Below are positions 44,893 to 53,222 of a stretch of 63,555 nucleotides of DNA, one piece after another. Under the pieces are notes generated by a model. That model was not told the origin of the DNA, ran no database searches, and saw only the letters and a list, made by a program, of their open reading frames with translations. The translations under genes and the position numbers were made by a program. This DNA comes from Clostridiales bacterium (GTDB lineage: Bacteria; Bacillota; Clostridia; Lachnospirales; Lachnospiraceae). The DNA is taken from assembly GCA_022778745.1 (NCBI GenBank), contig JALFSR010000037.1:1-63555 (forward strand). The letters are read 5' to 3'. Each line of letters begins with the position of its first letter. The stretch's first letter is position 1.

Positions 44893-44907
44893 AGTTCTAA
44901 CAGAACT
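44893..44907. promoter_or_regulatory. Palindrome AGTTCT-N3-AGAACT in the spoIIAA-spoIIAB gap
   Basis: A 6-bp inverted repeat with 3-nt loop, 25-39 nt upstream of the spoIIAB start. A third AGTTCT-like box occurs at about 44917. It could be an operator or a small RNA hairpin. The same gap also has a tiny frame (GTG to TAA, 5 codons) with an AGGAG site, which I do not call as a gene. Confidence 0.35.
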
Positions 44908-45008
44908 TAATAGTTTAGTTCTCGTTTTTCACCAATTTGACTCCTATCAGTATTGTTATACTTTACATATCTTCTATAAAACTCAACTCATTCGTCATAC
45001 AGGCATTA

Positions 45009-45323
45009 TTATATGCTTCGCATAATTTGATAAATCCCCGATAATTTTAATATTCTTCGTATTCTCGGATCTTCGCCAAATATAACTGTCTCTCCCCCGA
45101 CTGCTCTCATTTTTCGATAACGACTCAATAATGCACCGATACCTGCACTGTCCATAAATCCCGTTTTTGTAAAATCAAAAATAATACGATTAATTGGATT
45201 ATTTTTCATAATCTCATCCGTATCCTTTTTCAGATTTTGACAGCTATGATCATCTACCTCATATGGCAGACAAACGACAAGACTTCTTCCAAGCAATTTA
45301 TATTCGATTTCTTTTTGTTCCAT
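45009..45323 (-). CDS. spoIIAA: Anti-sigma-factor antagonist SpoIIAA
   Basis: This STAS-domain protein of 104 aa, in its dephosphorylated form, releases SigF from SpoIIAB. The motif FDFTKTGFMDSAGIGALL contains the phosphorylatable Ser. C-terminal IRRILKLSGIYQIM is typical. It has AGGAGG before the ATG. It is the first gene of the sporulation block; the region upstream is expected to carry a sigma-H type promoter, which I could not pin down. Confidence 0.95.
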   Translation of the reverse strand: MEQKEIEYKLLGRSLVVCLPYEVDDHSCQNLKKDTDEIMKNNPINRIIFDFTKTGFMDSAGIGALLSRYRKMRAVGGETVIFGEDPRIRRILKLSGIYQIMRSI

Positions 45324-45433
45324 TTTTACCTCCTAATTATAAATATAACTATTTTTACTTGCATTACACGAAATAGCACAGACAGTTTTATCTCAATCTG
45401 ACAAAATTTGAGAAATTTCTTAGTGCTAAAAAA

Positions 45434-45469
45434 GAAAATGTACTCAGATATTCTCCGACGTACATTCTC
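45434..45469 (-). terminator. Terminator downstream of the TPR gene
   Basis: On the minus strand GAGAATGTAC pairs with GTACATTTTC (one mismatch) and is followed by TTTTTT. It ends the small-protein/TPR operon before spoIIAA. Confidence 0.78.
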
Positions 45470-45501
45470 TTTCTATCTTTCGTTCGTTCTCTCTTTATCT
45501 T

Positions 45502-46887
45502 TTATGGAATATATTTTAACCGTTCCTGTGCCTTTGCTGCCCACTCAGTACCGCCAAATTTTGAAAGCACTAAGTTATAATATTCTTTTGCAGTTTTATA
45601 TTTATTACTTTCTGAGCTAAGTTCATAACTATATGCAACTCCATAATATGCCTCTGCATTGCCATCATTCAACTTAATCGCCGCTGCATAGTTTTGAATT
45701 GCAGGAACATAACTGCCATTTGCAACTTTTGCATTTCCTTCTTGTACAAGCAATGTGCTTAATTTTGTGTTATATAATGATTTTAATGCAACATATGCCT
45801 CTCGATACTGAGAATCATTCATCTGCTGTGCTGCTTTATCAATCTCTGGATATAATTCATATAAACTATACCACTGCTCTCGTACCGTATAAATCATTGC
45901 TTTTTCCATCAGCTCATATGCTTCTTTTTTTGTAATTTTTTGTTCATTTTCTAGTTTTTGATCAGCAAGTTCACTATTCTCATCTTCCAAATAAGAAAGA
46001 TTCTCTTCTAGTTCACTGATTCTCTTATCTTTACTTTCAATCTGTTCGTTTGCCAGCTGCAATTGTTTTTCTATATGTTGTCTTTCTTGTACTGCCTGCT
46101 TTTCATATTTACTCTGCTGAGCTGGAAGTACAGTATACCATAAAATACCAAAAGACAAAATCACACCTAATAAAATACAGACTGCCGAGCCAAGATAGCT
46201 TCCATAGTCACGCAAATGCATTGGAGCAATTGGAATATCTTTTACTATATTTGAATCAGATGCTATCGTATGAGCATTGTTTTCTAACTCGTCCAGATAA
46301 GAATGTGCCAGTATATTACCCGTATCTAGTTCCAAGCATTTATTCAATGTTGACTTTGCGTATTCTTGCTTTCCTTCATGTATATACAGCAAACTAAGTA
46401 ATTGATATGCTTTTATCATTCGTGGATTTACAGAAAGAACTTTTTTTAACTGGACAATTGCCAGATCAAATGCACCGATCTGTGCATTTTTCAAAGCTTG
46501 ATTAAATTTACGAATACTATGTTCTGTCTCATCCAATACTTGTTTATCATTTTTTAAATCTGACAAATATTGTTCTGCTGGATTATTTCTATACTGAATG
46601 GACTTACTAATTGTCCATTCCTTAACTGCCATCGCAGCTTCTCCCATCTCGTAATAAATCAGACCAAGTAAATTTCTTGCATCTACATTTGTCTTGCTAA
46701 TCTGCAATGCAATTTTTAACGCTTCTACTGCACCGCTCATATTACGAGACTTTGCACGAGATAATCCCACATTATAATAGTAATTCGATGCATATACAAT
46801 CTTTCTGTATCGCTTTACATCTGCTCCACATTTTGGACAACTATCTTTATCTGGAGCAAGTACATTATTACAGTTATAACACTTCAT
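45502..46887 (-). CDS. Zinc-ribbon and tetratricopeptide-repeat membrane protein
   Basis: The 461-aa protein starts with a zinc ribbon (CYNCNNVLAP...CPKCG, residues 3-21). TPR helices at about 30-215 follow, then one transmembrane segment (about 232-252, VCILLGVILSFGILWY), a coiled coil (about 260-320) and further TPR units (about 325-461). The topology suggests cytoplasmic TPRs and an outside coiled coil plus TPRs. No enzymatic motif is seen. Its role may be scaffolding of a membrane complex. GGAGG precedes the start; a 48-aa protein gene lies 11 nt upstream. Confidence 0.78.
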   Translation of the reverse strand: MKCYNCNNVLAPDKDSCPKCGADVKRYRKIVYASNYYYNVGLSRAKSRNMSGAVEALKIALQISKTNVDARNLLGLIYYEMGEAAMAVKEWTISKSIQYRNNPAEQYLSDLKNDKQVLDETEHSIRKFNQALKNAQIGAFDLAIVQLKKVLSVNPRMIKAYQLLSLLYIHEGKQEYAKSTLNKCLELDTGNILAHSYLDELENNAHTIASDSNIVKDIPIAPMHLRDYGSYLGSAVCILLGVILSFGILWYTVLPAQQSKYEKQAVQERQHIEKQLQLANEQIESKDKRISELEENLSYLEDENSELADQKLENEQKITKKEAYELMEKAMIYTVREQWYSLYELYPEIDKAAQQMNDSQYREAYVALKSLYNTKLSTLLVQEGNAKVANGSYVPAIQNYAAAIKLNDGNAEAYYGVAYSYELSSESNKYKTAKEYYNLVLSKFGGTEWAAKAQERLKYIP

Positions 46888-46898
46888 AGAGCCCTCCG

Positions 46899-47045
46899 TT
46901 AGTTTCTTTGCTGCTTCACTTCTTCCAACAGCTCTTTCATAATATCGGTTATGTCTGTCATTTTATCATTTAAAACCGTGTCTTCTGCCTGTGCAATTTC
47001 CTGGCTTGGCTCAAATTTAGCAAGTTCCTCTTCAAAATTAATCAT
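46899..47045 (-). CDS. 48-aa acidic small protein upstream of the TPR gene
   Basis: An ATG at 47045 with AGGAG 6 nt upstream opens a 48-residue frame: it starts MINFEEELAKFEPSQE and ends in MKELLEEVKQQRN. It is mostly helical and acidic, without signal or membrane segment. Its stop is 11 nt before the TPR gene, and the ribosome binding site of that gene overlaps the gap, so the two form an operon. Family unknown to me; similar N-termini are plausible in Lachnospiraceae. Confidence 0.72.
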   Translation of the reverse strand: MINFEEELAKFEPSQEIAQAEDTVLNDKMTDITDIMKELLEEVKQQRN

Positions 47046-47136
47046 CCAAATCTCCTCTCTGAGTCTGCTTTCCTGCTACTCTCTTGTTCTTTCGCTTTGC
47101 AATACCGCAAAAACACAAAGTATGCAGCAGTCCCTA

Positions 47137-47185
47137 GGTATCAATAAGTCAAACTATGTTTTGACCCTAACATCTATATGATACC
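47137..47185. repeat. Palindromic repeat, copy C
   Basis: The element is bounded by GGTATC and GATACC. On the minus strand it contains GATGTTAGGGTCAAAAC, ATAG and TTTGACTTATTGATACC, closely matching the first 38 bp of copy A (GATGTTGGGGTCAAAAG...GATACC). It lies upstream of the 48-aa gene. Nothing else is seen in the 47046-47246 gap. Confidence 0.72.
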
Positions 47186-47246
47186 TGTATTATATTAAAA
47201 AATCAAGTCTTTCTCTGTAATTATTGTTTGAGTTTTTTTGATAGAA

Positions 47247-48173
47247 TTAGAGCATTTTTTTAATTGCTTTTCTATAAATTTCCTTTGCCAGTTCATAACA
47301 TCGTATTCCGTTAGAAGCGAGATTTTCCATCATAACACCACTGTTTACTTCTAATACTCTCCATTCACCATTGCATTTTACAATATCTATAGAAGCAAAT
47401 CGTAAATTTAATGCGCGTGCAGCATCAATGGCAAGTTGTTTTAATGATTCTGGCAGTTTTTCTAATACATCAGGTTCGGCACCTTGTCCAAGATTATGTT
47501 TCCAGTTAAATAAATACACTTCTCCTTTTTCCAGCACTCGATCAAGCCCAACTGCTGACGGCAGCATTTCCACTGCATGGCCAGCGTCAAGCAAATAATT
47601 TGCATAAAGAGTACGAATTGTTGATACACCATCTCCAACTAGCATTTTTCTCTTTTTCTCAAACGCTATCTGCACCTGTTCATCCAATAAAATAACACGA
47701 TATTCTTTTTCAATTTCATAATAAGGAGAAATTGCCATTGCATCTGCACTTGCAAAAATTTGTTGTGCAGCTTCTTCCAACTGTCGCTGTGTCTTTACAT
47801 GAAATACAAGATAACCTCCCGTTCCTTCATTATCTTTGCATACAATATCTTTATATTTCTCCAACATTGCTCTCATCTGCTTCCAATTGCCGTTTTCTCC
47901 AGTAAATCGAAACATATGCGGTGCCATAAAGCATCGGTGTTCAACATTTGGAACATGATTTTGCGTCATTACTTCACTTGCAACTGCTTTATCTGCACTA
48001 ATCTGCTGAGAAACAGCACGATTTAACCCAAACTGATACCCTAAAATAAAATTTTTCACTCCATTTTTCTCTAATTGAAATGCCCAGTCACTCGAATAAG
48101 AAATCAATTGAATGTCTTCTTCCTTACATATTTCTTTTATTATTTTTACAAAATTTGATTGACTATTTTCCAA
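47247..48173 (-). CDS. ATP-grasp domain enzyme (RimK/cyanophycin-synthetase-like)
   Basis: The 308-aa protein has a RimK-like ATP-grasp fold: LNRAVSQQISADKAVASEVM (pre-ATP-grasp helix), VCKDNEGTGGYLVFHV (ATP-binding loop), EKEYRVILLDEQVQIAFEKKR and ASIDIVKCNGEWRVLEVNSGVMMENL, with the metal-binding Glu/Asn. It should ligate a carboxylate to an amine, but the substrate is unknown. It has its own near-consensus promoter and stands alone. Confidence 0.83.
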   Translation of the reverse strand: MENSQSNFVKIIKEICKEEDIQLISYSSDWAFQLEKNGVKNFILGYQFGLNRAVSQQISADKAVASEVMTQNHVPNVEHRCFMAPHMFRFTGENGNWKQMRAMLEKYKDIVCKDNEGTGGYLVFHVKTQRQLEEAAQQIFASADAMAISPYYEIEKEYRVILLDEQVQIAFEKKRKMLVGDGVSTIRTLYANYLLDAGHAVEMLPSAVGLDRVLEKGEVYLFNWKHNLGQGAEPDVLEKLPESLKQLAIDAARALNLRFASIDIVKCNGEWRVLEVNSGVMMENLASNGIRCYELAKEIYRKAIKKML

Positions 48174-48240
48174 ATCTTATGTCCTCCACTTTTTCATTCA
48201 TCAAATCGTTATACCGCTAATTTACGATATACTCAGTCAC

Positions 48241-48269
48241 ATTATACACTTACTTCCTTTAAATCTCAA
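48241..48269 (-). promoter_or_regulatory. Promoter of the ATP-grasp gene
   Basis: On the minus strand TTGAGA, a 17-nt spacer and TATAAT (exact -10). It lies about 70 nt upstream of the gene start at 48173. Confidence 0.78.
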
Positions 48270-48297
48270 CAATTTACTGCTATAAAACGAATCTATC

Positions 48298-48326
48298 TTG
48301 CTATTAGAATAAAAAAATAGTATAAT
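48298..48326 (+). promoter_or_regulatory. Promoter of the methyltransferase/HAD operon
   Basis: TTGCTA, a 17-nt spacer and TATAAT on the plus strand, divergent from the ATP-grasp promoter and about 30 bp away from it. The leader to the ATG at 48394 is about 60 nt and ends in AAGAGGAGG. Confidence 0.75.
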
Positions 48327-48393
48327 ACTTTCCAACAACTGCAATACATTTCTATTGCCTTGTACTTTTTAATATTAAGAGGAGGTTTGATAC

Positions 48394-48738
48394 ATGACAG
48401 TTGAAGAAACATTTCACCGCTGTATTACTAGTGAATTGTATGATGCCATTTTGAGCAATCCGATCTCAAAAGATGGAATTATAAAATTAAAAATTCGACC
48501 AATTATGCTTCAAAAGCAATTATTATTTCAAATAGAAGAACGCACCCAAAAACAAGCTTTTCATAAAAATCTCAGTGCATCTGATGCCTGTATCTATTTG
48601 ACCAAGCAGATGAATGACCATTTCCATCAAGCACAGATCCGCACAACAACAGAACAAGTTACGATTTTAGTAAGCAAAAAAGGAAAAGTGACAATAAAAT
48701 CAAAAAAACAAGCAGACGAGCTTCCTTCTCTCTCTTAA
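48394..48738 (+). CDS. SAM-dependent methyltransferase, N-terminal fragment (frameshifted gene)
   Basis: This 114-aa frame (TVEETFHRCI...VTILVSKKGKVTIKSKK) ends at TAA 48736-48738, immediately after a (TC)4 tract (48727-48734). The next ORF continues the protein in the +1 frame with no gap: SLNHNRTKEYIIKEGVPVP, then FLIDLGVM into the methyltransferase domain. Restoring one TC unit would fuse the two in frame. The fragment is probably an RNA-binding or substrate-recognition N-domain of one ~390-aa methyltransferase. Confidence 0.75.
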   Translation: MTVEETFHRCITSELYDAILSNPISKDGIIKLKIRPIMLQKQLLFQIEERTQKQAFHKNLSASDACIYLTKQMNDHFHQAQIRTTTEQVTILVSKKGKVTIKSKKQADELPSLS

Positions 48739-48808
48739 TCATAACCGCACAAAAGAATATATTATAAAAGAAGGAGTTCCTGTTCCATTTCTAATTGATC
48801 TTGGGGTT

Positions 48809-49561
48809 ATGAAAACAGACGGCAGCATTGTGCGCGCAAAATACGATAAATTCCGTCAAATTAATCGTTTTCTTGAATTTATTGAAGATATTCTCCCTCA
48901 GTTAAATAAGACAAACGAGCAGACAATTATTGACTTTGGATGCGGCAAATCATATTTAACATTTGCGATGTATTATTACTTAAAGATTTTAAAAGGATAT
49001 CCGATTCGCATTATCGGTTTAGACTTGAAAAAAGATGTAATTGCCCATTGTAATGCGTTAGCAAAACAGTACGGTTATGATACACTTACCTTCCTCTGCG
49101 GCGATATTGCAGACTACACAGGTGTCAATCAAGTAGATATGGTTGTAACACTTCATGCATGTGATACGGCGACTGACTATGCACTTGCAAAAGCGGTCAA
49201 TTGGAACGCAAAAGTCATCTTATCCGTTCCATGCTGTCAACATGAACTAAACAAACAAATTCAATGCGACGCACTTGATCCTGCATTGCAGCATGGTCTT
49301 ATAAAAGAACGACTTTCTGCCCTATTCACCGATTCCATCCGTGCTGGTCATCTTGAAGCGTATGGATATCGCACGCAGATTTTGGAATTTATTGACATGG
49401 AACATACACCAAAAAATATTTTAATCCGTGCCGTACTTGAGCATACACAGTCTTCCAATCAGTCATTTCCACTTTCCACAAAAGCCCAAGACGATCTTCG
49501 TGCAATGGAACAATTATTACATACAGACTTAACAATCAGCCGATTGCTTCCGCTGTCTTAG
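48809..49561 (+). CDS. SAM-dependent methyltransferase, C-terminal fragment (frameshifted gene)
   Basis: It contains the class I methyltransferase core: IIDFGCGKSYLTFAMYYYL (SAM loop), RIIGLDLKKDVIAHC, VVTLHACDTATDYALA and SVPCCQHELNKQI. The frame is open upstream to about 48735; coding similarity runs through that stretch, so the ATG at 48809 (no ribosome binding site) is not a natural start. It is best read as the second half of the gene beginning at 48394. The substrate is unknown; the HAXDTAT...PCCQ pattern resembles rRNA/tRNA methylases of the DUF-type family. The gene may be inactive or produce full-length protein only by frameshifting. Confidence 0.78.
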   Translation: MKTDGSIVRAKYDKFRQINRFLEFIEDILPQLNKTNEQTIIDFGCGKSYLTFAMYYYLKILKGYPIRIIGLDLKKDVIAHCNALAKQYGYDTLTFLCGDIADYTGVNQVDMVVTLHACDTATDYALAKAVNWNAKVILSVPCCQHELNKQIQCDALDPALQHGLIKERLSALFTDSIRAGHLEAYGYRTQILEFIDMEHTPKNILIRAVLEHTQSSNQSFPLSTKAQDDLRAMEQLLHTDLTISRLLPLS

Positions 49562-49575
49562 AAAGGAGAATTACT

Positions 49576-50697
49576 TTGGAATTACCAATTCGTATTATCG
49601 CACTCGATTTAGATGGTACTACTTTTACTGATGAAAAAGAAGTTACCCCTCGTACACAGGCTGCGATTGCCGCTGCTATTGAACAGGGCATTATCGTTAT
49701 GCCTGCGACAGGACGACCAATTAATGGACTGCCGAAACAATTTACACAAATACCAGGGGTGCGCTATGCTCTTTGCAGCAACGGAGCAGTAATTGCTGAC
49801 TTAAAAGAGCAGAAAATTTTATATGAAAAAACAATACCAAGACCACTTGTATTTGCTGTCATGGATTTATTGGAAGGTGTCAAAGGGACATTTGAATTAT
49901 ATATTCAAGACAGCGGACATGTCGATGAAGATACATTAAACCATTTAGAGGAATATGTTCCATCAGCTCCTCTGCGTGAGTATATTCGTAAATCTCGTAC
50001 AATTCATCCTAATTTAAGAGAATTTTTCAAATCTTGTCCATATGAAGTTCAAAAAATTAATATGAGTTATGGAACAATTGCTCAGAAAGATGAAATCAAA
50101 GAATTAATCACGAGTCATTTTCCAGAACTTATCTGCGTCAGTGGTCAGCCAACGAATTTGGAACTTACGATACAGGGAACCGACAAAGGAGAAGGACTTT
50201 TGGCATTTGGAACACTTCTTGGAATCGAACGTGAAGAAATTATGGCATTTGGAGACAGCTATAACGATGTTGATATGCTCAAAAAAGTCGGCGTTGGCAT
50301 TGCAATGGCAAATGCTGAAGAAAAAGTACAGGCATGTGCTGATTTTGTTACAAGATATACCAATAATGAAGATGGCGTCGCCGATGTTATCGAGCAATTA
50401 ATTGCTCCATCCTGCGCAGAATTGTATTTGGATGCCTCCACAATGGATCAAGAATCGACTGTTTATGAACAGATTGCTTCTACTTTTCAGTGCGAATTCA
50501 CTCCAAATTTATCTGGACTCCTTACAATGCTTTGCTCCATCTCACAGCCAACCGAAGTGACTTTAACAAATTTTGAGATGCTTTCTAACAAGATGGAAGA
50601 GTTTTGTGAACAGCTCTTTGACGTTTTTACAAAAGCTTCCGAACAAAATCCAAATATTAGCTTTAATATCGAAGAAGTGTTATTTTTAGAACAATAA
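49576..50697 (+). CDS. Cof-type HAD hydrolase with C-terminal extension
   Basis: The start is a TTG at 49576 with AAGGAG 7 nt upstream. Residues 1-~270 are a Cof/HAD-IIB phosphatase: IIALDLDGTTF (motif I), PATGRP, GTDKGEGLLAFGTLLG (motif III Lys) and MAFGDSYNDVDML (motif IV). Residues ~272-373 are an added domain without known motif (ELYLDASTMDQES, LLTMLCSISQPTEV). Substrates of Cof enzymes are phosphorylated sugars or cofactors such as FMN; none can be chosen here. It lies 15 nt after the methyltransferase. Confidence 0.87.
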   Translation: MELPIRIIALDLDGTTFTDEKEVTPRTQAAIAAAIEQGIIVMPATGRPINGLPKQFTQIPGVRYALCSNGAVIADLKEQKILYEKTIPRPLVFAVMDLLEGVKGTFELYIQDSGHVDEDTLNHLEEYVPSAPLREYIRKSRTIHPNLREFFKSCPYEVQKINMSYGTIAQKDEIKELITSHFPELICVSGQPTNLELTIQGTDKGEGLLAFGTLLGIEREEIMAFGDSYNDVDMLKKVGVGIAMANAEEKVQACADFVTRYTNNEDGVADVIEQLIAPSCAELYLDASTMDQESTVYEQIASTFQCEFTPNLSGLLTMLCSISQPTEVTLTNFEMLSNKMEEFCEQLFDVFTKASEQNPNISFNIEEVLFLEQ

Positions 50698-50704
50698 AAG
50701 AATC

Positions 50705-50738
50705 AGGCAAGCGGAGATAATACTATTCTTGCTTGCCT
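50705..50738 (+). terminator. Terminator of the methyltransferase/HAD operon
   Basis: AGGCAAGC (50705-50712) pairs with GCTTGCCT (50731-50738), followed by AATTATTTT. It lies 8 nt after the HAD stop codon. Confidence 0.75.
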
Positions 50739-50764
50739 AATTATTTTAAACTCAGAATATCCAT

Positions 50765-50800
50765 AAAAAAATCCTTATAGATCTCATACCTATAAGGATT
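50765..50800 (-). terminator. Terminator of the tRNA-Trp transcript
   Basis: On the minus strand AATCCTTATAG pairs with CTATAAGGATT around a 9-nt loop, followed by TTTTTT. It sits just downstream of tRNA-Trp. Confidence 0.85.
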
Positions 50801-50809
50801 CTTAACGAA

Positions 50810-50880
50810 CAGGGGTAACAGGATTCGAACCCGTATTTACGGTTTTGGAGACCGTTGCTCTACCATTGAACTATACCCCT
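50810..50880 (-). tRNA. tRNA-Trp (CCA anticodon)
   Basis: The acceptor stem AGGGGTA/TACCCCT, D-arm (GTTCAATGGTAGAGC), anticodon stem ACGGT/ACCGT with loop CTCCAAA (anticodon CCA) and T-arm GGGTTCGAATCC all fold correctly. The 3' CCA is not encoded. A terminator follows. The gene stands alone between the HAD operon and the amino-acid transporter operon. Confidence 0.96.
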
Positions 50881-51030
50881 TTATTATTCTATTGTGTCAC
50901 TCACCTTTAGTATAATAGCATACTTTGGAAAACCTGTCAACTCTTTTTTCTTAAATTCTTAATTTTTTTAAATTTCCGAAATTTTCTTCCAAAATCTGCT
51001 TATTTGTGCGACAAATTATAACAAAGTTAT

Positions 51031-51064
51031 TATCCCCTACCTCAAGTACCCAAAGCAGGGGATA
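51031..51064 (-). terminator. Possible terminator after the SNF transporter gene
   Basis: TATCCCC (51031-51037) pairs with GGGGATA (51058-51064). It lies 40-70 nt past the stop codon at 51103; the T-run is weak. Confidence 0.45.
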
Positions 51065-51102
51065 ATAGTTCCTTAAATTAAATTCGCTGCAAAAATACTT
51101 TT

Positions 51103-52479
51103 TTATTTTGCTGCAAAAAACATATCATAATATCCCCAGATAAAAATAATAAACACGATAACTGGAAGTATATATGTCATATAAAAACGCATCCAATTTG
51201 ATATACAGATTCCTTTTCCTGTATTTGCTTCTTTTGTGAAGTTTTTCCATCCCCATCCATTTTTTGCAGTACAGAATATTAAGTATACCATACTTCCAAG
51301 TGGAAGCAAGTTGTTACTCAAAATAAAGTCTTCCAAATCCATAATATTATTTCCTTGTTTCAATGGCTGAATACTGCTTAATACATTAAATCCAAGAACA
51401 CACGGCATGGACAATACAATAATAACGATTGTATTAATAATAACTGCTTTTGTACGGCTGCATTTTGTCAAGTCCATTGCAAATGAAATAATATTCTGGA
51501 ATACTGCAATAATCGTAGATACTGCTGCAAATGTCATAAATAAGAAGAATAATGCACCCCAAAATCTTCCGCCATCCATCGCATTAAATACGTTTGGCAA
51601 TGTAACGAAAATTAACTTTGGTCCTGCGTCTGGACTCACATGAAATGCAAAGCAGGATGGGAAAATAATTAAACCTGCAATCAATGCCACGGATGTATCT
51701 AATATGGTAATCCAAATCGCTTCACCTGTTAATCGGCGTTGTTTATCAATATAACTGCCAAAAATTGCAATCGCTCCAATTCCGATACTCAATGTGAAAA
51801 ATGCCTGACCGAGTGCCGCAAACACTACTTTTGCGATTCCCGCTTCTTTTACTTTTGCAAAATCTGGAAGTAAATAAAACTTTAATCCTTCTGATGCCCC
51901 AGGAAGTATAATTGCCTTAACAGCAAGTACAACCATCAATACTAAAAGGCTAAGCATCATTACTTTTGTGATTTTTTCTACTCCATTTTGCAGTCCCATT
52001 CCACATACAGCAAAACAAAATACAACAATCACTATCATAAAGATAGTCATAATCAGTGGATCTTGCTGAAGTTGTCCAAAACTTACCGCTACTTGATCTG
52101 CATTCATTCCTTCAAACTTTCCCATTGCCATCTTAAAGAAATACAACAGCATCCATCCTCCGATTGTTGTGTAAAACATCATCAGCATGTAATTTCCGCC
52201 CATCGCAGCCCATTTAAACCAATGCCATTTTGTTCCCTTTGGCTCTAAACGGTCAAAGGATACTGCGGCACTTGCCTGACTTGCACGTCCAACTGCAAAT
52301 TCACATACTAAAATTGGGATGCCTAAAATGGCTAAGAAAAATAAATAAATTAATACAAAAGCGGCACCACCATATACACCTGTGATATATGGAAATCTCC
52401 ACACATTGCCTAAACCAATGGCACAACCCGCCGAGATAAGAATAAATCCTAAACGAGAAGAAAATTTTTCTCTTTTCAT
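51103..52479 (-). CDS. Sodium-dependent neurotransmitter-transporter family (SNF/NSS) symporter
   Basis: This 458-aa membrane protein has about 11-12 helices. The N-terminal SRLGFILISAGCAIGLGNVWRF, read as the GxAIGLGNxWRFPY motif of the Na+:amino-acid symporter family, is clear; GGAAFVLIYLFFLAILGIPIL and AFFTLSIGIGAIAIFGSYI follow. Likely Na+-coupled amino-acid uptake, substrate unknown. It follows the ABC ATPase gene by 2 nt, so two uptake systems share one operon. Confidence 0.93.
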   Translation of the reverse strand: MKREKFSSRLGFILISAGCAIGLGNVWRFPYITGVYGGAAFVLIYLFFLAILGIPILVCEFAVGRASQASAAVSFDRLEPKGTKWHWFKWAAMGGNYMLMMFYTTIGGWMLLYFFKMAMGKFEGMNADQVAVSFGQLQQDPLIMTIFMIVIVVFCFAVCGMGLQNGVEKITKVMMLSLLVLMVVLAVKAIILPGASEGLKFYLLPDFAKVKEAGIAKVVFAALGQAFFTLSIGIGAIAIFGSYIDKQRRLTGEAIWITILDTSVALIAGLIIFPSCFAFHVSPDAGPKLIFVTLPNVFNAMDGGRFWGALFFLFMTFAAVSTIIAVFQNIISFAMDLTKCSRTKAVIINTIVIIVLSMPCVLGFNVLSSIQPLKQGNNIMDLEDFILSNNLLPLGSMVYLIFCTAKNGWGWKNFTKEANTGKGICISNWMRFYMTYILPVIVFIIFIWGYYDMFFAAK

Positions 52480-52481
52480 AC

Positions 52482-53222
52482 TTAATTCTCTCCTCCTTCT
52501 TGGGATACCTTTCCAAGGAATGTCTTTAAACGCTCGTTCTTTGGATGGTTGAAAATCTCGTCTGGTGTACCTTCTTCGATAATATGTCCGCCGTCCATAA
52601 ATACAACTCGATCTGCTACATCTTTTGCAAATCCCATCTCATGCGTAACAACAACCATCGTCATTCCCTCTCGCGCAAGCTTTTTCATAACATCCAATAC
52701 TTCTCCTACCATCTCTGGGTCAAGAGCAGAAGTTGGTTCGTCAAATAAGATTGCTTCTGGATTCATAGCAAGGGAACGCGCAATTGCAACACGCTGTTTC
52801 TGTCCGCCTGATAACTGTGCTGGATAATTGTCTGCCTTATCTCCAACACCAACACGAGTCAGCAAATTCATTGCAAGCTGTTTTGCTGATTCTTTATCCA
52901 TTCCTTTTAACTTCACTGGAGCCAATGTCACGTTTTCCAATACTGTTTTATGTGGAAATAAATTAAACTGCTGAAATACCATTCCAATTTTTTGGCGCAT
53001 CTGATTGATATCAGTCTTGGAATCCATAATATCTACGCCATCAATAATTACACTTCCCTTTGTTGGCTTTTCTAAACGATTTAAACAGCGTAAAAATGTA
53101 CTTTTTCCTGATCCAGATGGACCAATTACAACAATACATTTTCCTGGCTCTACATGATAATCAATACCTTTTAACACTTCTAATTCACCAAAGTATTTGT
53201 GAAGATTTTTAACGTAAATCAC
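52482..53222 (-). CDS. Polar amino-acid ABC transporter ATPase (GlnQ/HisP-like)
   Basis: The ATPase for the fused binding-protein/permease upstream. Motifs are Walker [25 protein letters not shown] (Q-loop), [15 protein letters not shown] (signature), [13 protein letters not shown] (Walker B) and VVTHEMGFA (H-loop). I choose the GTG at 53222, which follows AAAGGAGG, giving 246 aa, the normal length; the open frame to 53246 starts with a TTG and overlaps the permease further. Confidence 0.93.
   Translation of the reverse strand: MIYVKNLHKYFGELEVLKGIDYHVEPGKCIVVIGPSGSGKSTFLRCLNRLEKPTKGSVIIDGVDIMDSKTDINQMRQKIGMVFQQFNLFPHKTVLENVTLAPVKLKGMDKESAKQLAMNLLTRVGVGDKADNYPAQLSGGQKQRVAIARSLAMNPEAILFDEPTSALDPEMVGEVLDVMKKLAREGMTMVVVTHEMGFAKDVADRVVFMDGGHIIEEGTPDEIFNHPKNERLKTFLGKVSQEGGEN

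Noticed and set aside
48735-48808. Independent start for the second methyltransferase fragment
   Set aside because: No ribosome binding site precedes the ATG at 48809, and the codons before it continue the protein from the first fragment.
50810-51102. Integration site next to tRNA-Trp
   Set aside because: No direct repeat of the tRNA 3' end and no integrase gene are found nearby.
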